7,624 nt of DNA from Pseudomonadota bacterium (GTDB lineage: Bacteria > Myxococcota_A > Polyangia > Haliangiales > Haliangiaceae): positions 1 through 7,624 of the forward strand of contig JAEYYY010000463.1 of the NCBI GenBank assembly GCA_023430775.1, read 5' to 3'. This document shows positions 1 through 7,006 of the stretch, piece by piece. Position 1 is the stretch's first letter. Each line of letters opens with the position of its first letter. A program made the translations under genes and the position numbers. The notes under the pieces are model-generated. The model did no database searches and was not told the DNA's origin. It was given only the letters and a program-made list of their open reading frames with translations.

Positions 1-101
1 CTTCGAAGCCCGTGGAATCGCGACTCCTCCCCGGAGCCCTCGTCCGGTTCGGGGTGAACAACGTCATTGATCCCTCGTCGGGCCCGAGCTACAGCCGGGG
101 C

Positions 102-1082
102 ATGCGCCTCGGTCTCTCGCTCGTCGCTGCCTCGTTCCTGATCGCCGGCTGCGAGAAGGCCGGCCCCAAGGCCTCCGGCAAGCTGTCGGACGACGAGACC
201 TCGCTGCTGTCGAGGCTGCCGAACCAGTTCGGCGTCGCGTTCGGTGGCAACCTGCCGCGGCTCCAGACCCAGCTCGCGAAGTCGCCGCTGATGAAGTACG
301 CGCGCGCGACCGAGAGCATCGACACCTCCCAGTGGCAGGACTGCCTCGCCGACAAGCAGCTCAAGAACATGCTCGGCGTGGTCGACGTGCGCAGCGGCTT
401 CGAGCTGCGGTTCCTGATGACCGGCCTCGACATGGACGATCTCGAGAGCTGCGCGAAGCAGGCGAAGCTGACGCACCAGATCGATAGCGATCGCAAGTTC
501 ATCACCATCGACATCAAGGCCGAGGGCCTCTCGACCAAGCTGCCTTACCTGGTGCTCGACGACGGCGCGATCTACGGCCGCTACGCGATCGGGATCGGGG
601 CCGGCTTCACGCCGACGTTCGAGGAACCGTCGCGCGCGAAGATGGAAGGCGACATCGCGGCAGCGAAGACGGACAACGCGACGCGAAACACCAGGCTGCT
701 GGCGACGATGGAGAAGGCCGATCGCCAGAAGGGCATGTGGTTCGCGGGGAGCGCCGAGGGCACGCTGATCGGCGACGCGGTCCACGAGATCTATGGCTCG
801 CTCGATCTCGAGGGCGGGCTCGAGATCGATGCCACGGTGCAGGCCGCGACTCCCAAGGTTGCCGACCAGGTGATGGCTGGCGTCTCGCAGGCGCGCGATG
901 CCGGCGGCTTGCTCGGCTCCGACGTCAAGCGCGTGATCGAAGCCCTCGAGGTCAAGCGCGACGGCGACCGGCTCCGCTTCACGTTGAAGGTGAGCAACAA
1001 GCAGCTCGAGGCCGTGTTCGAGAAGCTCGGACCGATGATGGGGGCCCGGGCGAATCGCCGCCCTCGGCTCGAGCTCGAATAG
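102..1082 (+). CDS. Hypothetical lipoprotein, 326 aa
   Basis: I do not recognise the family. The ATG at 102 is chosen because it gives a classical lipoprotein signal peptide: a short basic start (MRLG), a hydrophobic stretch, and a lipobox LIAGC with the acylated cysteine at residue 17. The same frame stays open upstream to base 12, but that extension would bury the signal sequence. The mature protein is soluble-looking, with no membrane segment. Near residues 35-65 a run like LLSRLPNQFGVAFGGNL precedes a KSPLMKY stretch, a style I associate with myxobacterial lipoproteins of unknown role (recollection only). Two further cysteines, at about 81 and 117, could form a disulfide in the periplasm. 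The C-terminal half (about residues 210-310) alternates beta-like and helical stretches and ends in a basic, polar tail. No clear Shine-Dalgarno precedes the start. The gene converges on the lipoprotein gene ending at 1104, 21 bp away. Existence and export are likely; function is unknown. Confidence 0.82.
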   Translation: MRLGLSLVAASFLIAGCEKAGPKASGKLSDDETSLLSRLPNQFGVAFGGNLPRLQTQLAKSPLMKYARATESIDTSQWQDCLADKQLKNMLGVVDVRSGFELRFLMTGLDMDDLESCAKQAKLTHQIDSDRKFITIDIKAEGLSTKLPYLVLDDGAIYGRYAIGIGAGFTPTFEEPSRAKMEGDIAAAKTDNATRNTRLLATMEKADRQKGMWFAGSAEGTLIGDAVHEIYGSLDLEGGLEIDATVQAATPKVADQVMAGVSQARDAGGLLGSDVKRVIEALEVKRDGDRLRFTLKVSNKQLEAVFEKLGPMMGARANRRPRLELE

Positions 1083-1104
1083 CTGTCACGCAGCAGCCGA
1101 GCTC
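1071..1104. terminator. Candidate bidirectional hairpin at a convergent gene junction
   Basis: Bases 1071-1077 (GAGCTCG) can pair with 1098-1104 (CGAGCTC). Inside them, 1082-1085 (GCTG) pairs with 1091-1094 (CAGC) around a 5-nt loop. The structure spans the two stop regions (TAG at 1080-1082 on +, TAG at 1106-1104 on -), which suits a shared terminator. There is no U-tract on either side, so it is not a canonical intrinsic terminator. In such GC-rich DNA, stems of this size also arise by chance. Confidence 0.28.
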
Positions 1105-2957
1105 TACGGGATCCCGAGCTTGGTCGGATCGATCCGGCGCGCGACGAGCGCGTACGGGAACTTCGAGCCATCGTCGTAGGCGACGATCACGTCCTTGCCG
1201 TCGCGTGTCAGCGACAGCACCAGATCGATCGCGCCGCGCGGCTGGACGATCGCAGATCCCTCGAAGACACCCTTCGCGCTCCACCGTCCGACGTGAACCT
1301 CGACCTCGTTCTCGCACCACGCGACCGCGAAGCCGCCATCGTCGAGCGCGATCGGCCGCGCGATCAGCCCGACGTCGAACCCGGTGGTGGCGGCCTGCGC
1401 GATCAGGTTGCCCCTCAGATCGACCGCGAGATGACCGACCTTGGCCGCGCGCCCGCGCTCCTCGTTCTCCCACACCAGCAGCGCGCTCTGCGTGCCGACG
1501 CTGATGCGGACCTCCGCGATGCCGGCGTCGGGATCGACCACCGGGACGGTGCCACCGACCTGCGCGAAGTTGTCGTCGAGCGTGAACAGGGTGGTGCCGC
1601 CCGGCGCGCTCTCGACGGCGACGAACCAGCCACCGGGCCGCTTCGCGAGCGCGAGCGGAAACACGCCGTGGTGATACCGACCCTGCGCACGGCCCGGCAG
1701 CTTGAGCTGGTGCGTCTTGCCCGGCTTGCCGGCGGCATCGAGCAGCTGGAAGTGGACGAGCTCGTCGGAGTCACCCTTGATGTACGCGACGACGTAGCCC
1801 TTCGCGGTCGCACCGAGCGCGGCGTGCGAGGCCTGGATCGCCAGGTCGATGCGCCGCGGCTTGCCGTTCGGCGGCGCCAGCGCGAGCTTCCAGCTGTCGG
1901 CGGTGACGTGCAGCACCGCCGTCGTGCCGTCGCTGCCGCGCTGGACGTCGAGCGCTTCCCCACCGGTGCTGGCGATCCACGTCCGGGTGTGGAACGGCGG
2001 GTAGGTCAGCGCGATGCCCTCGGTGTGACCGTCGAACGGTCGGTCGAGACGCTCGAGCCCGAGCGCGAAGCCACCCTCGGGAAGCGGCGCGAGCACCGGC
2101 CAGTTCTGGCTCATCGCCGGATCCGCGAGCACGACCGGCTCGCTGTCGATCGTCCTCCGCGGCGTGGTCTCCGGGGTGAGCAGCTGCTTCCAGAACTTCT
2201 CCCACTCGGCGCGGTTGCCGGTCGCCGGCGTGCGGTCGTCGGCGAACGGCCGCGCCAGCGCGCGCATCACGTCGTGTGCCTGGTAGCTGACGACGCGTGC
2301 GCGCTGTGACTGCTGGGGCGTGTCGTCGAGGAGCGCGATCACGTCGGGTGCGAGCTCGTAGAACAGATGGGTGTCGAACACGGCGAGCCCGGCCAGGCGC
2401 TGCTCGCTCGAGTCCGAGCGCAGCTGCTTGCGCGCCTTGTCGATCATCGCCTGGCGGTTTGCCACCTTCTCGACCGGCCACGGCGTGTCGCCGATCAGGC
2501 CGACCACCAGGATCCCGTCGTCGGTCCTGGTCAGCGTCCACCGGCCCGCGAAGCCGTCGAGATCATCGCCGGTGACGAATGCCGCCTCGTCGATCAGCAC
2601 CACCGGGAGGTGGTTGGTGCCGACCGGGCGCTTGGGATAATCGGGATCGTCGAGCGTGCCCGACACGATCCGCTCGATCGTCAGCCCGACGCGCCCGTAG
2701 CCTCGCGCCAGCTCGAGCTTGCCGCCGCGATCGGCGAGCAACTTCCTCAGCACGCGAGGTCGCTCGGGTTGCCGCGACGCCGCACCGGGGGACTCGACCA
2801 CCACCAGGTTGGCCTGCCGTTGCCTCGCCGCCGCGGGCACGGCGGACTCGGCGAGCTGGACGAGCGGCGCGGGCTCGGCAGGTTTCGGAGCCGGCGGCGC
2901 GCGGCGCGGCGGCGTCGAACAGGCGGCCAGCACGATCAACCCGCGAGCGATCCGCAT
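1104..2957 (-). CDS. Large lipoprotein with HEAT-like and beta-repeat regions, 617 aa
   Basis: The family is not recognised. The ATG at 2957 gives a short signal peptide (MRIARGLIVLAAC) with the lipidated cysteine at residue 13. The open frame extends upstream to 3047, but that would hide the signal. A proline/alanine linker (about residues 16-32) follows, typical of a spacer from the outer membrane. Residues 65-160 form a mixed region. Residues 168-262 are helical and look like HEAT-type repeats, ending in EWEKFWKQLL, a tryptophan-rich cap I have seen after such repeats. From about 285 to the end there are recurring beta-strand blocks with glycine pairs before a hydrophobic strand (GGFALG, GGWFVAVES, GGFAVAWCEN), suggesting a propeller-like C-terminal domain; this is inferred from pattern only. 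A role as an outer-membrane-anchored scaffold or sensor is possible but unproven. It is divergent from tdh with a 73-bp gap. A GTG at 2960, directly before the ATG, is an alternative start. Confidence 0.85.
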   Translation of the reverse strand: MRIARGLIVLAACSTPPRRAPPAPKPAEPAPLVQLAESAVPAAARQRQANLVVVESPGAASRQPERPRVLRKLLADRGGKLELARGYGRVGLTIERIVSGTLDDPDYPKRPVGTNHLPVVLIDEAAFVTGDDLDGFAGRWTLTRTDDGILVVGLIGDTPWPVEKVANRQAMIDKARKQLRSDSSEQRLAGLAVFDTHLFYELAPDVIALLDDTPQQSQRARVVSYQAHDVMRALARPFADDRTPATGNRAEWEKFWKQLLTPETTPRRTIDSEPVVLADPAMSQNWPVLAPLPEGGFALGLERLDRPFDGHTEGIALTYPPFHTRTWIASTGGEALDVQRGSDGTTAVLHVTADSWKLALAPPNGKPRRIDLAIQASHAALGATAKGYVVAYIKGDSDELVHFQLLDAAGKPGKTHQLKLPGRAQGRYHHGVFPLALAKRPGGWFVAVESAPGGTTLFTLDDNFAQVGGTVPVVDPDAGIAEVRISVGTQSALLVWENEERGRAAKVGHLAVDLRGNLIAQAATTGFDVGLIARPIALDDGGFAVAWCENEVEVHVGRWSAKGVFEGSAIVQPRGAIDLVLSLTRDGKDVIVAYDDGSKFPYALVARRIDPTKLGIP

Positions 2958-3030
2958 CACCTGCAACGGTGACACGGGGCCGGGTTGTTCGCTCGATCTC
3001 TTCCGGGAACGCTGCCAAGATGCGCCACCC

Positions 3031-4005
3031 ATGAAGATCCTCCTCACCGGTGCAGGCGGCCAGATCGGTCACGATCTGATCGGCGCGCTCACCGCGTCTG
3101 GTCACGAAGTCATCTCCACCGACCTCGCCCCCCGCCCGCCCTCGCACGCGCACGCCGGCGGCAGCAAGTGGAAGCGGCTGGACGTCACCGATGCCCAGGC
3201 GACCGAGGCGATGTTCGTGAAGGTGAAGCCCGACATGGTGTTTCACCTCGCGGCGATCCTGTCGGCGCGCGGCGAGAAGGATCCGAAGCTCGCGTACGAC
3301 GTCAACCAGACCGGCACCTGGAACGTGCTCGAGGCCTGCCGCGTCGCGAAGGTCCAGCGCCTGATCTTCACGTCGTCGATCGCCGTGTTCGGTCCGCCGC
3401 CGTCGGGACCGTTGCCGGACCCCACGCCCGACGACGTCGCGCTGCACCCGACCACGATGTACGGCGTCACCAAGGTCGCGGGCGAATTGCTGTGCGCGTA
3501 CTACACGCAGAAGCACGGCGTCGATTGTCGCGGCGTTCGCTTCCCCGGCCTGATCAGTGCGGCGATGCCGGGCGGCGGCTCGTCGGACTACGCGCTGTTC
3601 ATGTACGTTGACGGCGTCCGCAAGGGCGGCTACGAGGCGTTCGCGCGCGCCGATACCCGGATCCCGCTGATGTACATGCCCGATGGCGTGCGCGCGCTGC
3701 TCGAGCTGGCGATGGCGGATCGCGAGCGGCTGACGCGCTCGATCTACAACATCGCGGCGTTCTCGCCGCGCGCCGACGAGATCGCGAAGAGCGTGCAGCG
3801 CGCGATCCCCGATGCCAGGTTCACGTACTCGCCCGATCCGCGTCGCCAGGGCATCCTCGATTCGTGGCCGAAGGCGCTCGACGACTCGGCGGCGCGCAAG
3901 GACTGGGGCTGGAGGCCGAAGTACGACCTCGACGCGATGACCGATGATCTGGTGCCGAGGATCCGCCGCATGCTCGAGCTCGGCGCGATCCTGTCGACGC
4001 ATTAG
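3031..4005 (+). CDS. tdh: L-threonine 3-dehydrogenase, SDR (NAD-dependent epimerase-like) type
   Basis: The enzyme oxidises L-threonine with NAD+ to 2-amino-3-ketobutyrate in the cytoplasm, the first step of the threonine-to-glycine route. The 324-aa protein belongs to the extended SDR superfamily. It has a Rossmann glycine motif (TGAGGQIG, residues 6-13), an acidic residue after beta-2 (Asp31) that favours NAD over NADP, FHLAA at 71-75, a serine-rich active-site strand (TSSIAVFGP, 114-122) and the catalytic YGVTK with Tyr144 and Lys148. The subfamily call rests on features I recall from SDR threonine dehydrogenases, as in Flavobacterium, and not from sugar epimerases: FPGLIS (171-176) followed by PGGGSSDYA, IPLMYMPD (211-218), and the C-terminal SWP..DDSAARKDWGW block (279-294). 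This is unrelated to the zinc-dependent Tdh of E. coli. The ATG at 3031 puts the Rossmann motif at the expected N-terminus. No Shine-Dalgarno is evident. The partner enzyme Kbl is encoded downstream at 5504. The stop overlaps the convergent lipoprotein stop. Confidence 0.9.
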   Translation: MKILLTGAGGQIGHDLIGALTASGHEVISTDLAPRPPSHAHAGGSKWKRLDVTDAQATEAMFVKVKPDMVFHLAAILSARGEKDPKLAYDVNQTGTWNVLEACRVAKVQRLIFTSSIAVFGPPPSGPLPDPTPDDVALHPTTMYGVTKVAGELLCAYYTQKHGVDCRGVRFPGLISAAMPGGGSSDYALFMYVDGVRKGGYEAFARADTRIPLMYMPDGVRALLELAMADRERLTRSIYNIAAFSPRADEIAKSVQRAIPDARFTYSPDPRRQGILDSWPKALDDSAARKDWGWRPKYDLDAMTDDLVPRIRRMLELGAILSTH

Positions 4006-4604
4006 GGAGCTGGCTCGGGCGCGGGCTCGGCAGGCGGCGGCGGAATCGGCGGGTGGAGATCGGGAATCGGGATCGCGCGCGGGGGCTCGGGTGCCGGCTT
4101 CGGCGCGCACTTGACGATGAACGGATCGCGCGCGAACACGTTGTCGAACGTCGGTCGATCGACCTCGATGACGCGAGCCGCGAGATAGGCGACGCGATCG
4201 CAATCGCCCTTGTGGGCCGCGATGCGCGCCTGCTGGGTCATGTCCCACGCCACGCGGCGGCGCCGCTCTTCCGCCGCGCGCTGCTCCGCCACCGGATCGA
4301 CCACGACCGGCGGCGGCGGCTCGCTGACGACCTGCGGCTCCGGCTGGTCGTTGCCGGCGACCTTGTGCGCGCCCATGCCGACGAGGCCGAGCACCATGAT
4401 GCCGAGCCCGAGGACGACGAGCGGGATCATCACGCGAGCGGCATCGCCGGCGCTGACGTCGTCGTCCTTGTCGGCGACGATCGACCCGATCAGCAGCGTG
4501 CCGCCGATCAGCGCTCCGCCCGAGCGGGCGACATCTCTGCTGCCCTTGTAGCTCGTGCAGCTGGCCAGTGCGAGCGCCGTGACGCCTGCGATCAGTCTCC
4601 CCAC
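4002..4604 (-). CDS. Small proline-rich lipoprotein with a predicted membrane segment, 200 aa
   Basis: No named family is recognised. The GTG at 4604 is preferred because it yields a compact lipoprotein signal: VGRLIAGVTALALASC read with Met at position 1 puts the lipidated cysteine at 16. An in-frame ATG at 4658 would give an 18-residue hydrophilic extension before the signal. A GGAG lies 12 nt upstream of the GTG, further than ideal. After the lipobox come a glycine-rich hydrophobic stretch (about 29-43), an acidic patch (DKDDD, 45-49) and a strong hydrophobic segment (about 58-79) that looks membrane-spanning. A proline/valine linker (88-104) leads to a basic helical region (107-150) containing GDCDRV. 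Cys135 and Cys166 may form a disulfide. I recall a similar helical GDC...D..F..D..I..C arrangement in myxobacterial envelope proteins. Residues 168-200 are mostly Pro, Ala and Glu. The stop TAA overlaps the tdh stop on the other strand. It is divergent from the gene at 4683. Confidence 0.78.
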   Translation of the reverse strand: MGRLIAGVTALALASCTSYKGSRDVARSGGALIGGTLLIGSIVADKDDDVSAGDAARVMIPLVVLGLGIMVLGLVGMGAHKVAGNDQPEPQVVSEPPPPVVVDPVAEQRAAEERRRRVAWDMTQQARIAAHKGDCDRVAYLAARVIEVDRPTFDNVFARDPFIVKCAPKPAPEPPRAIPIPDLHPPIPPPPAEPAPEPAP

Positions 4605-4622
4605 GATGCGATCGTACTCCGA

Positions 4623-4646
4623 GTTGCCGGCAGGCTGCCTGGCAAC
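4623..4646. promoter_or_regulatory. Imperfect palindrome, candidate operator
   Basis: In the 78-bp divergent gap, GTTGCCGGCAG (4623-4633) faces CTGCCTGGCAAC (4635-4646). Eleven bases pair, with one central base and a single extra T at 4640. The spacer is one base, so this reads better as a protein-binding dyad than as an RNA hairpin. It lies directly upstream of the candidate -35 at 4647 and could control the gene at 4683, the lipoprotein gene at 4604, or both. It could also be chance in GC-rich DNA. Confidence 0.4.
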
Positions 4647-4676
4647 TTGCGGCCGCATCACGAAGTCCCCTATTTT
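4647..4676 (+). promoter_or_regulatory. Candidate sigma70-like promoter for a leaderless transcript
   Basis: TATTTT at 4671-4676 is the most AT-rich hexamer in this intergenic region and matches the -10 consensus at four of six positions. TTGCGG at 4647-4652 could be a -35, with an 18-bp spacer, though only its TTG matches well. The -10 ends 6 bases before the ATG at 4683, so transcription would begin at or next to the start codon. The absence of any Shine-Dalgarno before that ATG fits a leaderless mRNA. The promoter would drive the TDP2-like gene, kbl and bolA. Confidence 0.42.
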
Positions 4677-4682
4677 GGCTCG

Positions 4683-5483
4683 ATGCTCGAGCCGCTCGAA
4701 GCATTCGTGTGGTCCGCCGGTGACTGGAAGAAGGCACCGCGCGCCGCGGCGTCGGCGCCGTGCGAGGTGCGCCTGGTGACATGGAACGTGTGGTTCGGCG
4801 GTCACATGTTCGAGGAGCGACGGGCCGCGCTGCTCGCCGACCTCGAGCGCCGCAAGCCCGACGTCATCTGCCTGCAGGAGGTGACCAAGGAGCTGCTCGA
4901 CGTGCTCGTCGCCACCCGGTGGATCAGGAGCGCGTACACGGTCTCGGACATCGAGCTGTTTCAGACCTACGACGTGGTGATCCTGTCGCGGCTGCCGATC
5001 CGCCGGTTGTCGCAACTCTCGCTACCGACGCAGATGGGCCGGCGGTTGCTGGTCGCCGAGCTGGCATGCGGGCTCGCGATCGGCACCGTGCACCTCGAGA
5101 GCATGAAGCAGAGCATGCAGCCGCGCGCGCTCCAGCTGCGGCTGATCCAGCCGGAGCTCGCCGCGCTCGGCGATGCCGTGCTGTGCGGCGACATGAACTT
5201 CCAGCCCACCGACGCGATCGAGTGCGCGGCGCTCGATCCGGCGTTCGTCGATGTCTGGCCGGCGATCCGCCCCGACGATCCGGGCTACACCGCCGATTCG
5301 CAGATCAACAAGATGCGGTTCTCGCTCAAGCCGACGATGTCGCGAAAGCGCATCGATCGGGTGTTCCTCCACGGCAGCCGCTGGCGGGCATCGGCGATCG
5401 AGCTGGTCGGGACCGAGCCGATCGACATCGACGGCACGTTCACCTCCGATCACTTCGGACTGGCGTGCACGCTGTCGGTCTGA
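4683..5483 (+). CDS. TDP2-like endonuclease/exonuclease/phosphatase family phosphodiesterase, 266 aa
   Basis: This is a metal-dependent phosphodiesterase of the EEP fold (APE1/DNase I/TDP2 relatives). All core motifs are present in order: TWN with Asn35, LQEV with Glu66, a VHLES strand with His138, GDMN with Asp170 and Asn172, and SDH with Asp256 and His257. Several features resemble eukaryotic tyrosyl-DNA phosphodiesterase 2 as I recall it: HLES followed by a methionine/glutamine-rich helix, FVDVW (188-192), GYTADSQIN (201-209), a basic KRIDRVF strand (222-228), and SDHFGLACTL at the C-terminus. TDP2 removes topoisomerase II peptides attached to DNA 5' ends by tyrosine. There is no signal peptide, so it should act in the cytoplasm. 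The ATG at 4683 keeps 32 residues before the first motif and lies just downstream of a -10-like TATTTT. kbl starts 20 bp after its stop, suggesting co-transcription. The fold assignment is secure; the TDP2-type substrate is inferred. Other EEP activities on nucleic acid, lipid or nucleotide substrates remain possible. Confidence 0.88.
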   Translation: MLEPLEAFVWSAGDWKKAPRAAASAPCEVRLVTWNVWFGGHMFEERRAALLADLERRKPDVICLQEVTKELLDVLVATRWIRSAYTVSDIELFQTYDVVILSRLPIRRLSQLSLPTQMGRRLLVAELACGLAIGTVHLESMKQSMQPRALQLRLIQPELAALGDAVLCGDMNFQPTDAIECAALDPAFVDVWPAIRPDDPGYTADSQINKMRFSLKPTMSRKRIDRVFLHGSRWRASAIELVGTEPIDIDGTFTSDHFGLACTLSV

Positions 5484-5503
5484 GGCGTGGTATCGAACAG
5501 CGC

Positions 5504-6687
<1,184 letters not shown>

Positions 6688-6691
<4 letters not shown>

Positions 6692-6924
6692 AGCCCGAAG
6701 CGATCACCGCCAAGTTCCGCGAGTCGCTGCCCGACGCCGAGGTCACGCTCAAGGACCTCACCGGGACAGAGGATCACTGGGAAGCCCGCGTGATCTCGAC
6801 GCACTTCGAGGGCAAGTCACTGATCCAGCGCCACCGCATGGTGATGGCCGCGCTGGCCGAGGAGATGAAGGGTCCGATCCACGCGTTGACGCTCGAGGTC
6901 AAGACGCCGGGTGAGGTCGGCTAA
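6688..6924 (+). CDS. BolA/IbaG family protein, 78 aa
   Basis: BolA-type proteins are small cytoplasmic partners of monothiol glutaredoxins that help bind or transfer [2Fe-2S] clusters; some also bind DNA. This one has the family core: an N-terminal helix, a strand (EVTLKDLTG, about 18-26), a short loop with His30, the WEARVISTHFEGKSLIQRHR block (31-50) with the near-invariant His49, a helix (MVMAALAEEM) and a final strand IHALTLEVKTP (64-74). The compact length and the SLIQRHRMV motif look closer to the BOLA2/IbaG branch than to long BolA1 forms; this is from memory. The start is the GTG at 6688, whose GTGA overlaps the kbl stop TGA (6689-6691), a standard arrangement for translational coupling. 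No glutaredoxin gene is in the window, and Kbl is a PLP enzyme without an iron-sulfur cluster, so the functional link is unexplained. No convincing terminator is seen after its TAA. Confidence 0.87.
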
Positions 6925-7006
6925 CCCACGCGTAGTGCACGGTCAGTGGCTTCCAGGCAAACACAGGTGCGTGACCGAGATTTCCGTGTGATTCTTTCGG
7001 TCTCGG

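Noticed and set aside
12..101. N-terminal extension of the first lipoprotein to base 12
   Set aside because: It would place 30 residues before a textbook lipoprotein signal peptide that starts at the ATG at 102.
1293..2309. A 338-codon + strand frame opposite the large lipoprotein gene
   Set aside because: No signal peptide, motif or plausible composition; the - strand frame has a clean lipobox and balanced protein composition.
3001..3009. Short TTCCGGGAA dyad upstream of tdh
   Set aside because: Only four paired bases per arm and no good promoter around it; expected by chance.
2719..3030. N-terminal extension of tdh
   Set aside because: The Rossmann motif must sit at the N-terminus, and the extra stretch overlaps the divergent lipoprotein gene.
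3031..4005. tdh product as a UDP-sugar epimerase
   Set aside because: General SDR motifs fit, but the PGLIS..GGG..DYA, MYM and SWP..DDSAARKDWGW blocks match SDR threonine dehydrogenase, and kbl is nearby.
2563..4782. A 739-codon open frame on the - strand across tdh and neighbours
   Set aside because: Its translation is dominated by Arg, Ala and Pro with no domain, and it lies antisense to the clear tdh gene. Long shadow frames are expected in GC-rich DNA.
4605..5015. N-terminal extension of the small - strand lipoprotein
   Set aside because: It is antisense to the catalytic region of the TDP2-like gene and would bury the signal peptide.
6925..7006. Possible promoter or terminator between bolA and the kinase gene
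   Set aside because: TGTGATTCT at 6987-6995 resembles an extended -10 only weakly and has no -35. No stable hairpin with a U-tract is visible.
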